Source: Desulfovibrionaceae bacterium (GTDB taxonomy: Bacteria; Desulfobacterota; Desulfovibrionia; Desulfovibrionales; Desulfovibrionaceae). Taken from it: a stretch of 42,417 bases of DNA. A model generated the notes under the pieces. The model made no database searches, was not told the DNA's origin, and was given only the letters and a program-made list of their open reading frames with translations. This document shows, piece after piece, positions 1 to 7,720 of the stretch. The DNA lies in NCBI GenBank assembly GCA_017454105.1, contig JAFTDR010000054.1, positions 1 to 42,417 of the forward strand, given 5' to 3'. Every line of letters begins with the position of its first letter. The stretch's first letter is position 1. Position numbers and translations under genes: made by a program.

Positions 1-828
1 CGCAATGGCTTCCTGCGTCTGAGGAAGGACGGCTGAGCCGAAGGCAAGTTCGCCGTGATGGCTCAAAATAAGGTGCTTTAAATGCAGCACAAGATCGGGG
101 GAAAGAGAGGACTGCTTCAAAAAAGGCTCAAGTATGGCAAGACCGATACCCATGTGGCCTAAGAGACGCCCCTCATCTGTGACAGAGATTGTCGTTGCGC
201 AGGCATACTCGCTTATTTTGCCGATATCATGCAAAAGAGCCCCGACAAAGAGGATTTCGCGGTCAAGTTCAGGATAGAGATCGCAAAAGCGCAGAACAAG
301 TCGCACGACGCCAAGTGTGTGTTCCAGAAGACCACCCACATAGGCGTGATGCACTTCGACAGCCCCAGGAGCCCGGCAAAAGGCCTCACGCAGGTTTCTA
401 TCGGAAAAAACAGAGTCAAGAAAATCCTTCCAGGGCGTATGCGTGATTGTTTTCTCTAAGAGTTCGCAGAGTTCCGCAAAGAGATCCTCGCAAGGCATCT
501 CCCCCTTAGGGCAGAACCACGCTGGATCAAACTCAGAGCTCTCCGTCACTAGCTGCGCTTTCTTAATGGAAAGCTGCAGCGCATCCCTGTATGTCGTAGC
601 CACTGCCTCACGCACAAACAAAACAGCCCCTTCAGAGGGCGGATCGGCAAGTCCGCAGTCATTAGGCGTCCAGATTTTCGCATCCACACTGCCTGTTGCG
701 TCTGAGAGGACAAGCGACCAGAACGGGCTGCCATCCTTCGTTTTTCCCTGACTTGTGCGCCGCACGGCAAAACACCCCTGAACCGGCTTTCTCGCGCAAA
801 TATCAGCAACCTGTATCCCTTTTTCCAT
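1..828 (-). CDS. YhaM-like HD-domain 3'-5' exoribonuclease, 3' end cut by window edge
   Basis: An open minus-strand frame runs from an ATG at 828 to the window edge (276 codons, no stop), so the C-terminus is missing. The N-terminal ~100 residues read as an OB-fold nucleic-acid-binding domain (MEKGIQVADI..., then a strand-rich part ending near KIWTP). The rest is an HD phosphohydrolase domain with VEVHHAYVGGLLEHT, then LLHDIGKI (HD metal ligands), then HMGIG and HLILSHHGE. This order matches the YhaM/CBF1 family of 3'-5' exoribonucleases, which act in RNA turnover in the cytoplasm. A GGTGGAG ribosome-binding site lies just before the ATG. The gene is divergent from surE with ~75 bp between them. 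Family assignment is firm; the exact substrate is not known. Confidence 0.85.
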   Translation of the reverse strand, partial: MEKGIQVADICARKPVQGCFAVRRTSQGKTKDGSPFWSLVLSDATGSVDAKIWTPNDCGLADPPSEGAVLFVREAVATTYRDALQLSIKKAQLVTESSEFDPAWFCPKGEMPCEDLFAELCELLEKTITHTPWKDFLDSVFSDRNLREAFCRAPGAVEVHHAYVGGLLEHTLGVVRLVLRFCDLYPELDREILFVGALLHDIGKISEYACATTISVTDEGRLLGHMGIGLAILEPFLKQSSLSPDLVLHLKHLILSHHGELAFGSAVLPQTQEAIA

Positions 829-855
829 AGAATCTCCACCAGGCAAGACTTGTCC

Positions 856-884
856 TTGTCAAGGGCTCAAAAAAAACTTAGCGT
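856..884 (+). promoter_or_regulatory. possible surE promoter
   Basis: TTGTCA (856-861), a 17-bp spacer and TAGCGT (879-884) lie 18 bp before the surE ATG. The -35 is good and the -10 is poor (3 of 6). A small inverted repeat, CCTTGTCAAGG, overlaps the -35. This is only a candidate. Confidence 0.3.
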
Positions 885-902
885 GCAGCTGTGAGGTGTA
901 CA

Positions 903-1655
903 ATGAACATTCTTCTAACAAACGATGACGGCATACGCGCCCTTGGCATCCGCACAATGGCAGAAGCCCTTACACAGGCAGGGCATACGGTACACGTTGT
1001 GGCGCCAATGCGGCAGCAGTCCGGCGTAAGCCAGTGCCTAACTATCTTCGACCCTCTGCGCACCAAGGAATACCGCGACGGGGCCTACCATGGAACCGGT
1101 GTCTACGGGACTCCGGCCGACTGTGTCAAGCTCGCCTTAGGCTCACTCTTAAGCGAGCGGCCGGATCTGCTCATAAGCGGCATGAATCTCGGCGCAAATG
1201 TCGGTCCGGATCTGCTCTATTCGGGCACAGTGGCCGCAGCCATAGAGGGCTCGCAGGACGGTATACCAAGCCTCGCCCTCTCCTACAATGACCACGACGC
1301 ATGCGATGTCAAAGCCCAGGCGGATCACGCAACCCGCCTTATTGACCGCATTCCCTGGGCAAAACTCCCGAAAAAACGTGTTCTCAATGTCAACTACCCG
1401 CACTGCGCGATGGAGGATGTCAAAGGCGTGCGCGTCTGTCCCCAGAGTCTTGTCAACTGGCAAAATCTCTACCAGAAAAACACGGACCCAAGGGGCCTCC
1501 CCTATTTCTGGCTTCTCGGGAACCTCGACGAGGCAAGCATAGCGGAGGACTCGGACATAGCGCTTCTTAGGCAAAACTATATCACAATCAGCCCTCTCCG
1601 TTTCGAATTCACCGATTCCGAGAGCATACCATTTTTGCGCGACGCCCTCTCTTGA
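903..1655 (+). CDS. surE: SurE 5'/3'-nucleotidase
   Basis: 250 residues, the usual SurE length. SurE is a metal-dependent phosphatase that removes phosphate from nucleoside 5'- and 3'-monophosphates and can trim short polyphosphate. The N-terminus MNILLTNDDG holds the metal-binding Asp pair. Other family signatures are SGVSQCLT, GTPADCVKLAL, the LISGMNLGANVG loop with its Asn ligand, and YSGTVAAAIEG. An upstream GTG at 891 is in frame. The ATG at 903 is preferred because GAGGTG sits 4 bp before it and the protein then begins exactly at the conserved first strand. The gene is followed at once by a strong terminator, so it is probably transcribed alone. Confidence 0.95.
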   Translation: MNILLTNDDGIRALGIRTMAEALTQAGHTVHVVAPMRQQSGVSQCLTIFDPLRTKEYRDGAYHGTGVYGTPADCVKLALGSLLSERPDLLISGMNLGANVGPDLLYSGTVAAAIEGSQDGIPSLALSYNDHDACDVKAQADHATRLIDRIPWAKLPKKRVLNVNYPHCAMEDVKGVRVCPQSLVNWQNLYQKNTDPRGLPYFWLLGNLDEASIAEDSDIALLRQNYITISPLRFEFTDSESIPFLRDALS

Positions 1656-1662
1656 GATTTCT

Positions 1663-1708
1663 GCCTACAAAAAAGAGCCTCCTTCAACGGAGGCTCTTTT
1701 TTGTAGGC
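1663..1708. terminator. intrinsic terminator after surE, bidirectional form
   Basis: A perfect 20-bp stem (1663-1682 with 1689-1708) closes a 6-nt loop TTCAAC. The stem contains A and T runs on either side of a GC-rich core (GAGCCTCC/GGAGGCTC), so it can end transcription in both directions. It starts 7 bp after the surE stop. Confidence 0.9.
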
Positions 1709-1762
1709 TTATGCAAAAAAATCTAACGCGCACGGATGCAACGTTCGCTCACACAGGATATG

Positions 1763-2023
1763 TATACTCGGCATCACAATGATTCTTCCCACGATATGGT
1801 GTTTTCCCTGCGGCGACAATTTAAGGCCGATCGTCATGCAGCGAGCGCAGGCCCACATGCACAGCTCTACTTAAGAAAAACAAACTCGCACTGTAAAGAG
1901 TCTGCACTCACATCTGGTCTACTGCAATGCTTCTTCCCGCAAGACGATCTTTTCCCCGCAACGACAATTTGAGGCCGATCGTTTTTGGCTTGCGCGGGAA
2001 AACTAATATGCGGCTGGGTCTAT
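1763..2023 (+). repeat. R2 repeat, split or tandem copy
   Basis: The left part (1763-~1833) begins TATACTCGGCATCACAATG and continues with a CGACAATTTAAGGCCGATCG core. A second core plus right end (~1925-2023) contains CGACAATTTGAGGCCGATCG and ends GGGAAAACTAATATGCGG. The same blocks occur at 28805, 29955 and 33300. The ~90 bp between the two cores is unlike the other copies, so this is either two truncated copies or one interrupted copy. Confidence 0.65.
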
Positions 2024-2318
2024 TGTGAACTCCCTGTACAACACGTCCGCGCGCCATGGTATTCTACAAGAGACTCGCAAAAAAAAAACAGGCACGAAAA
2101 TTTGTCTCCTGTACGCCAAATGGAGGAGCTCCGTAGCCAAACTGCACTCTCTCTTTGCGCAAGCAAGAAACTGGCATTGTTTGCGTACGAAAGTCAGCAC
2201 CGATTCGGTATTTTCAACTCAATATGGCAACTTTTTTTTCTGACAGAAGTCTACACAGACTTAAGACAAGTCGGAACCAGCCATTCCATTATACCCCATC
2301 CCGTCTAACCATTTCCTT
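2024..2318. other. intergenic, with a degenerate R3 repeat
   Basis: No credible gene. The stretch 2166-2253 is a decayed minus-orientation R3 repeat: it shares TATTTTCAACTCAA and GGCAACTTTTTTT-CTGAC with the copy at 29261-29363. A run of ten A lies near 2080. Short frames here have no family features. Confidence 0.5.
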
Positions 2319-3851
2319 CTACCCTTTCCATTGCCGCGCAACAATTGTCTCAAGAAGGATCCCCGCTAAACGGGCAGGGGGCAGGACTTCTGGAAGAGAA
2401 AAGGGGAGACCATCCGTACTCCAGAAAAGACAGGGTGTGTGCCTAGCGCTCTTAGGAATAAGCGCTGGGATAGCCGGCAGATGATCGCCGTAGAAGGCGA
2501 GGACGGCATCGCGGCCGCAGGACGTAAGACCTACGCGTAGGTGGCCTAGAAAGCGGTCTGCATTGGCAATATGCGTAAGATACGGGGGGAGACTCTCGCT
2601 TATGCGCGAAAATTCCTGAAACCTTTGGACTTCGGCTGTTCCGCAGAGCCGCTCCTTTGTCCACGGCCCATGGTTTTCCATGGTAATGACAAAACAAAAG
2701 GTCGGGCGATCCCCAAGCTCTGCAAGAATGCGCCGAGCAACACTCATATCAGAGACATAGGGGCCAAAGCACTCGCGCGCAGGCCAATCCTCAAGACTCA
2801 CAACACGCTGAAAACCAAGGTTCGGTAGCGCGCGATCCCTGTAAAAAAAGCCGCGCGCATAGGGATGGATACAGAGCGTATGATAGCCCATGCGCGCACA
2901 ATCCCGCGCAATCGACCAGGAGGCTAGGCGTCGTAAGCGCACATAGGGATGAAAACGGTCGCAGGAAAGACACGTGGGCTCAAAACCACTTAAGACCTCG
3001 TATTCTGTGCGCATTGTGTAGGCGCCAAAGGCATGGACTGCCAAATCGCAGAGCCCGCCAGACTCGCGCATGGCATCATAGTTTGGCAGAAGATCGCGTA
3101 GATAGCCAGAAAGATAGAGCCGCGGATCGCAGAAGGACTCTTCCTGAATGAGAATAATATGCGGAAGCGCACCTTTTTTTTCAAAAAAACGTGCGCGTAT
3201 TCCAGGTGTCCAAAGAGTCTTTGCAAAAGGCTCATCAACTGGTCCCCGTATGCCGTCTCTTCCCTCAAAGGCTCTGTACCAGAGCGTGTAGCTAAGCGCC
3301 ATGGCTAAGGGGCCAATACGCGCCTCGTCACGCGCAGGGTCAAAGGTCAAGAAACTGCGCCTTGCAAGAAATATGAGAATTGCGCGCACAGCTTTGGTTT
3401 TCGCACAGAGAAAAAGAAGGATGAGCGGAAGGGATGGCAGAAGAAGACAATGAGCCAAGAAACTCCCGATCGTTACCTGCCCAAGCACAAGAGAGAGTGG
3501 GATACACAGGGCCAGAAAAAAAAGAAGCCCTTTCCAGGGCAGAAAGGGAAGATAGAGCGCGGGATAGCGGAAGACCTGCGGGATGAGGGTCGCGTCTGTG
3601 AAGAGAAGCGGCTCGTCGCGCAGGACTTTTTTCTTTGCCGCATTCACAAAGGCAAGCACACAAAACGTAAGAGATGTGCCAAGAGCGGCAAGGAGCGGTC
3701 TGTGACTCACAAAGGAGAGGAGGCCAAAAAGCTGGGTTGCAAGAAGGAGAGCTGTCAGATCGGCAATCACCCACAGTTTCCAAATGACCCGGCTTGAGAT
3801 GCGCTGCGCGCAGAGGGCAATTGCAAGAGTTAGAAAAAAAGCAAAAGTCAT
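2319..3851 (-). CDS. LtaS/OpgB-like membrane phosphoglycerol transferase (sulfatase fold)
   Basis: 510 residues. The first ~165 hold four or five hydrophobic helices. The remainder is a periplasmic alkaline-phosphatase/sulfatase-type domain of the LTA synthase group. Visible signatures are LIQEESFCDPR (metal ligand region, Glu237/238), YTMRTEYEVLSGF (candidate nucleophile Thr279 or Thr282), HPYARGFFYRDR, TMENHGPW and FYGDHLPA (metal-binding Asp-His near 460). Such enzymes move phosphoglycerol or phosphoethanolamine groups onto surface glycans. The start lies 3 bp after the acetyltransferase stop, so the two genes form an operon. The capsule block lies upstream, which suggests a surface polysaccharide role; the real acceptor is unknown. 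Confidence 0.8.
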   Translation of the reverse strand: MTFAFFLTLAIALCAQRISSRVIWKLWVIADLTALLLATQLFGLLSFVSHRPLLAALGTSLTFCVLAFVNAAKKKVLRDEPLLFTDATLIPQVFRYPALYLPFLPWKGLLFFLALCIPLSLVLGQVTIGSFLAHCLLLPSLPLILLFLCAKTKAVRAILIFLARRSFLTFDPARDEARIGPLAMALSYTLWYRAFEGRDGIRGPVDEPFAKTLWTPGIRARFFEKKGALPHIILIQEESFCDPRLYLSGYLRDLLPNYDAMRESGGLCDLAVHAFGAYTMRTEYEVLSGFEPTCLSCDRFHPYVRLRRLASWSIARDCARMGYHTLCIHPYARGFFYRDRALPNLGFQRVVSLEDWPARECFGPYVSDMSVARRILAELGDRPTFCFVITMENHGPWTKERLCGTAEVQRFQEFSRISESLPPYLTHIANADRFLGHLRVGLTSCGRDAVLAFYGDHLPAIPALIPKSARHTPCLFWSTDGLPFSLPEVLPPARLAGILLETIVARQWKG

Positions 3852-3854
3852 AGA

Positions 3855-4442
3855 TTATTCCGCGCACTGAGAGGCTAAGAGATCGGCGCCGCCGTGCGCA
3901 CTTAAAAGCGGCTCAGGAATGGCAACAGAGCGCACCGCAGAAAAACCGTGGCGCGCATAAAAAGACCGCGCCCGCAGATTGTCCCGCCAGACAAAGAGAG
4001 AGAGCGTATGAAGACCCAGATCCTTGGCCCAGGCGCGCGCGTAGTCGATTAAGGCATCGGCAAGCCCCATGCCCCGAACCCTTTCGGCAACCCAAAGCGT
4101 GTTGATATAGAGACTTTCTGGAACAGCCGCAGTCACACTGTCCCGCAGAGGATCAAGACGCGCACGGGACAGCATGGTCTCCATAAGTGGTGGTATCGTC
4201 TGAACACTTGAGGGATAGGCAAATAAAAGACCGGCAGGCTCATCGTCCAGAGCAAGAAGACAGTTTGTATAGCTCCACTGCGAGGAGGTATCGCGCAGCA
4301 CCATGCTGACAATCTGCTCGGGCGTAACACCGGGTAGAAGACCGTCTAACAGTGCGTCCACAAGGCCGCCTGAGACCTGACGCACAAGATGCGCTAAAAA
4401 AGGCGCATCGTCAGCCGTCGCCTGACGGTAGCATATCTCCAT
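3855..4442 (-). CDS. GNAT-family N-acetyltransferase
   Basis: 195 residues from the ATG at 4442, chosen over an in-frame start at 4469 because AGGAAAGGA lies 8 bp before 4442 and the domain begins with ICYRQATADDAPF, typical of GNAT strand 1. The acetyl-CoA loop is LWVAERVRGMGLADALI, with the R/Q-x-x-G-x-G/A pattern. It is followed by ARAWAKDLGLHTLSLFVW, then NLRARSFYARHGF, the usual motif-B end. It should transfer an acetyl group from acetyl-CoA to an amine, substrate unknown. It is the first gene of a pair with the LtaS-like transferase and may modify a small molecule or a protein N-terminus. Confidence 0.85.
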   Translation of the reverse strand: MEICYRQATADDAPFLAHLVRQVSGGLVDALLDGLLPGVTPEQIVSMVLRDTSSQWSYTNCLLALDDEPAGLLFAYPSSVQTIPPLMETMLSRARLDPLRDSVTAAVPESLYINTLWVAERVRGMGLADALIDYARAWAKDLGLHTLSLFVWRDNLRARSFYARHGFSAVRSVAIPEPLLSAHGGADLLASQCAE

Positions 4443-4521
4443 GATCGCGATCCTTTCCTGTACACACACGGGCCAAAATTTTCTATGGCCTCAATTTCCC
4501 GGCATGCAATGGAGCTACAGA

Positions 4522-4552
4522 GTTGTCGAAACTGCCAGGCAGTTTCGACAAC
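4522..4552. promoter_or_regulatory. 31-bp near-perfect palindrome upstream of the acetyltransferase gene
   Basis: GTTGTCGAAACTGCC, one central A, then the exact inverse complement. The 15-bp arms are perfect and the spacer is a single base, too short for an RNA hairpin loop without opening pairs. It lies 80-110 bp upstream of the acetyltransferase start, so an operator for a dimeric regulator is as likely as a transcription stop. Confidence 0.5.
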
Positions 4553-4570
4553 AGAATAAAACGTAATTTT

Positions 4571-4662
4571 TATACTCGACCGCACATTGATTTTCCGCAG
4601 AACGCTTAGAGGTACACTCTGACATCGTCCACCTAGGGAAAATCTTTATGTGGCTCAGTATA
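4571..4662 (+). repeat. R1 dispersed repeat, copy 1
   Basis: 92 bp, starting TATACTCGACCGCACATTG and ending GTGGCTCAGTATA. The ends are imperfect inverted repeats of ~27 bp (TATACTCGACCGCACATTGA against TATACTGAGCCACATAAAGA, both followed by TTTTCC). It is nearly identical to 24128-24220 and to the inverse of 25790-25882. Confidence 0.85.
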
Positions 4663-4867
4663 ATAACACAGCATACGCTGGTACGCTTGAAACGCAGGCT
4701 AGCCGAAAGGCTCAAATCGCACGAAAAACACTTCGTGAGCCCGACTGACCACATCCCCGCAAGAAAAGCCAAGCGCAAGCTGCTGGTGATACGAGGGCAA
4801 GACGCTGTGTGTCTCTGCACAATGCAACAGAGACTAACGGAAACCTCTTGGCTCAACCAGGTCAGTT
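4663..4867. other. intergenic between R1 and R3
   Basis: No coding family or RNA gene is recognised. Frames crossing it run into the flanking repeats and are not convincing. Confidence 0.4.
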
Positions 4868-4971
4868 TATACTGCGGTCAGAAAAAAAGCTGCCACTTGG
4901 AGTTGAAAATACCAGACTGGAGTGCTTACTCCCGCTCGCAAATGTGCAAGTTTGTTTTTGGCTAAAGTATA
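4868..4971 (+). repeat. R3 dispersed repeat, copy 1
   Basis: 104 bp, starting TATACTGCGGTCAGAAAAAA and ending near TTTTGGCTAAAGTATA. The interior has GAGTTGAAAATACCAGACT and CTCCCGCTCGCAAATGTG. It is closely related to the copies at 26162, 26324 and 26587, and to an inverse copy at 29261. Confidence 0.8.
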
Positions 4972-5069
4972 ACTACACCGCTCTTTTTGCGTTGGAAGTG
5001 CAGATGGACTGCGCCGCACCTCAATGGAGCAAACTCGCCCAAGCGGTGTTTCATGCCCTGTTTTTTGGC

Positions 5070-6284
5070 TTAGGCTACGCCCATGCGCGTTAGTGAGGCC
5101 GCAATCGCCTCCTCAATGCCGTCCCGCGAATAGAAATTCCCAGGCACAAGGGCGTCGTGGCAGAGGACAGTCACAAAATCGTTCACAAGGTCAGGTTCAG
5201 GGGGACGCGGATTGCGCCAGAAGGCATCAAGCGGCATTTCCTCGGCGGATACGGCAAGACCCGGCATGGCATAGATGCTCGCCCCAAGACAGAAAACAGC
5301 CCGCCCGCGTGTGAGCGCTGTGAGCCCCAAGGTGCTATTGCACAAAACAAGCGCCTGGCAATTATCGATAATTGAAGAATTCTTGACACTTTCGACAAAA
5401 CGCACGCGCTCAAGACAGCCGGCAGCGGTTGCAATCGAATGGATGTAGCGGCGGTACTTGATAAGCCCATTGTCCAGAGGATGGTTTTTAATGAGCAAAT
5501 AACTATTTTTCGGCGCATTGACCGAAAAATTGACGATCACATAGGAAATGGCGTCCAAAACACCGGTAAAGGGCGAATGGATGCGGATCTGTGAATCGCT
5601 GTCCAATTGGAGCGGCATAAAATAATAGGGCGCATTCTTGTGCATGAGATCGCGGAAAATTGCGATCGACTCCCGCCGCCGCATATGGCGGGAAAAATAG
5701 CGGGGTAGAAGACCAACAAGCTCCCGGCCGATACAGTAGGGCCTGTGGGTGTGGTAGTGAACAAAAAGCGGCCAGAGGAAAAAATTCCCAACATGATGCC
5801 AGGCCGTATCCAGCACGCGCCCCTTCATGGGATTTGGGGCCTTAGACGGCGTACATGAGGGCAGGGATCCAACTTCCTCTGCCCGAAGACGGATTCCCGC
5901 AGGGTCCCTTGGCAGACTCGTCCTTGCGTTCACCCCACCTTCCTCAAGTGTCACAAAACCTGGGCGAAGATAGCCCTCTTCAAAGACCCAGATGCGCACA
6001 GCACGCGCTCTTGCAAGCAAAACGGCCTCCTGATGCAGCGGCCGCCAGTCGCCAAGAAGAACAAGATCCGTCACGGACTTCTGCGTCAAAACAGCGGAAA
6101 TCCAACTCGGCCACTGCCAGTTCTCACCCCGCCACAGAAGCGTGTCTCCACTGGGCCAGAAGGCGATGTCCCCACCGCACAACTGCACCCTATAGACCCC
6201 ATAGCCCAGTTCCTTTAAGCGGCGTCCCATACGGTAGAAGAAGAAACTGAGCGGGCCCTGCAAAAAAAGAAAAGTGCGCGTCAC
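5070..6284 (-). CDS. kpsS: KpsS-like capsule polysaccharide export / beta-Kdo transferase
   Basis: 404 residues of the Capsule_synth family. It opens with TFLFLQGPLSFFFYRMGRRL, the usual KpsS start, followed by VYRVQLCGGDIAFWP, LLGDWRPLHQEA, WVFEEGYLRPGFVTLE and, later, LIKNHPLDNG, LCNSTLGLTALTRGRAVFCLG and a C-terminal FYSRDGIEEAI. In group 2 capsules KpsS adds the first beta-linked Kdo to the phospholipid anchor and KpsC extends the linker, both at the cytoplasmic face. It starts 3 bp after the stop of the PLP acyltransferase, so the two are translationally coupled. The start ATG is well placed inside the end of that upstream gene. The acceptor may differ from the usual lysophosphatidylglycerol if the upstream synthase makes its own lipid. 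Confidence 0.9.
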   Translation of the reverse strand: MTRTFLFLQGPLSFFFYRMGRRLKELGYGVYRVQLCGGDIAFWPSGDTLLWRGENWQWPSWISAVLTQKSVTDLVLLGDWRPLHQEAVLLARARAVRIWVFEEGYLRPGFVTLEEGGVNARTSLPRDPAGIRLRAEEVGSLPSCTPSKAPNPMKGRVLDTAWHHVGNFFLWPLFVHYHTHRPYCIGRELVGLLPRYFSRHMRRRESIAIFRDLMHKNAPYYFMPLQLDSDSQIRIHSPFTGVLDAISYVIVNFSVNAPKNSYLLIKNHPLDNGLIKYRRYIHSIATAAGCLERVRFVESVKNSSIIDNCQALVLCNSTLGLTALTRGRAVFCLGASIYAMPGLAVSAEEMPLDAFWRNPRPPEPDLVNDFVTVLCHDALVPGNFYSRDGIEEAIAASLTRMGVA

Positions 6285-6287
6285 AGG

Positions 6288-7655
6288 CTATCCGGCAAAG
6301 TTTTCTGTCCGCTCTCGTGCAACGGGCAGAAGGTCACGCGTCAGCTCGATCGCACGAGCGATCTGCTCCCTTGTGTGGCGCGCCGAAACAAAGAAACGAA
6401 GCCTTGCGGATCCTTCGGGAACTCCTGGGTAAATAATCGGGAGAGCTAGCACCCCTTTCTCCATAAGAAGCTTTGAGAGCAAAACAGCTGTCAGGGAATT
6501 GCCGACAAGCACAGGCACAAGCGCGTACCCACTCGCATTGCCGGTCGCAAGCCCGGCCTCCTGTGCGGCGCTTAGCATATACCGGCTATTTTCCTGAAGC
6601 CGCTCAACCCGCCAGGGTTCCTCAAGCATACAGGCGAGCGCACAGCGCGACACAGCAGCGAGCATGGGCGGCATACCGACACTGTAGACAAAACCAGGCG
6701 CCTCAAAGCGCAAAATCTCGGTTAAAACCTTTGATCCCGCAATATAGCCCCCGCAGCCGCACAAGGTCTTACTGAGCGTGCCCATCCAGATGTCCACGGA
6801 CTTTGGATCCACGCCGTAATGCTCGGCAACACCGAGACCGCGCGGCCCGACAGTTCCAAGCGAATGCGCCTCGTCAACCATAAGAAAACAGGAATACTCG
6901 CGCTTAAGCGCAATAAGCTCAGGCAGACGCGTTAAGACCCCGTCCATGCCAAAGAGCCCCTCAGTGACAAGTAAGGCGCGCTGAAAGTTCGCCCTGTGCT
7001 GAGCAAGCAGTTTCCTTAAGGCAGCCATATCGTTTATGGGATAGACAAAACGGGCAGCCTGCGAGAGCTGCGCGCCAAGCACAAGTGAATTGTGACTTGC
7101 CTGATCAGAAAAGATAACGTCCTTTGGACCAAAAAGCGAGGCAATTGTTGAGACATTGGTGCCGTGGCCGCTCACAAAGACAAGCGCATCCTCAACTCCA
7201 AAGGCCTCGGCAAGAGCTTGTTCAAGCGCCCTGTGTGGCGGCCGCTCGCCCGCTGTGAGCCTGCTCGCTGAGGCGGAGAAACCGTAGCGTTTGGCTGCAT
7301 CTGCTGCGGCCTTGTGCAGGCGCTCGTCATTGTTGAGACCAAGATAGTCGTAGCAGGAAAAATTACTGAGGCGCACCCCGTCGATCACAGCCCATTCCTG
7401 CGAAAGACCGTCGTGGCAGCGGTAATAGGGCTGCTCAAGCCCAAGCTTTTCCGCGACAGCCTTTTCTATCAAAACCTGCGTATAGCAGGGAAGCGTGTCA
7501 AAACGCGTGTACTCGGGAGAAATGGTCTTTGTGATCGCCCGAGTGGGCAGGCTCGCCCCCTCACCGCGCATCGCAGCTAAAAGGCGGGCCTTATCCTCGT
7601 CACGCATTCCGAAACGTCTTATTTTTTCCGTTCTCTTCGTAGACTGTTCAGACAT
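6288..7655 (-). CDS. AONS-family PLP acyltransferase, RkpG-like
   Basis: 455 residues, about 60 longer than BioF, the extra being N-terminal. It is a fold-type I alpha-oxoamine synthase. Visible features are NFSCYDYLGL, GHGTNVSTIASLF, DQASHNS (His188 stacks on PLP), MVDEAHS (Asp261, His264), GTLSKTLCGCGG (Lys296 forms the Schiff base) and FVYSVGMPP. Members condense an acyl-CoA or acyl-ACP with glycine, serine or alanine, losing CO2. No biotin genes are nearby. The upstream gene is a thioesterase-less polyketide synthase and the downstream gene is kpsS. I therefore infer that it releases the synthase product as an amino-ketone rather than making biotin. The amino acid used cannot be read from sequence alone. 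Confidence 0.88.
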   Translation of the reverse strand: MSEQSTKRTEKIRRFGMRDEDKARLLAAMRGEGASLPTRAITKTISPEYTRFDTLPCYTQVLIEKAVAEKLGLEQPYYRCHDGLSQEWAVIDGVRLSNFSCYDYLGLNNDERLHKAAADAAKRYGFSASASRLTAGERPPHRALEQALAEAFGVEDALVFVSGHGTNVSTIASLFGPKDVIFSDQASHNSLVLGAQLSQAARFVYPINDMAALRKLLAQHRANFQRALLVTEGLFGMDGVLTRLPELIALKREYSCFLMVDEAHSLGTVGPRGLGVAEHYGVDPKSVDIWMGTLSKTLCGCGGYIAGSKVLTEILRFEAPGFVYSVGMPPMLAAVSRCALACMLEEPWRVERLQENSRYMLSAAQEAGLATGNASGYALVPVLVGNSLTAVLLSKLLMEKGVLALPIIYPGVPEGSARLRFFVSARHTREQIARAIELTRDLLPVARERTENFAG

Positions 7656-7665
7656 CGCGTATCAG

Positions 7666-7720
7666 TATATCCAGTTAATTATATCCGTGTTAATATATCC
7701 GTGGTACTATCCGTTGTTCT
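7666..7720. repeat. 14-bp tandem repeat over the synthase stop codon
   Basis: The unit TATATCCGTGTTAA recurs with an exact 14-bp period: copies start at 7666, 7680 and 7694, and a shortened one is at 7708. It fills the gap between the synthase and the PLP acyltransferase and includes the synthase stop codon (7707-7709). Confidence 0.75.

Noticed and set aside
4648..4965. 105-residue plus-strand frame between R1 and R3
   Set aside because: It starts inside R1 and ends inside R3, and its end is the peptide encoded by that repeat.
6288..7655. BioF of biotin synthesis
   Set aside because: The family is right, but no other bio gene is near, the protein has an extra N-terminal part and it is coupled to the synthase and kpsS.
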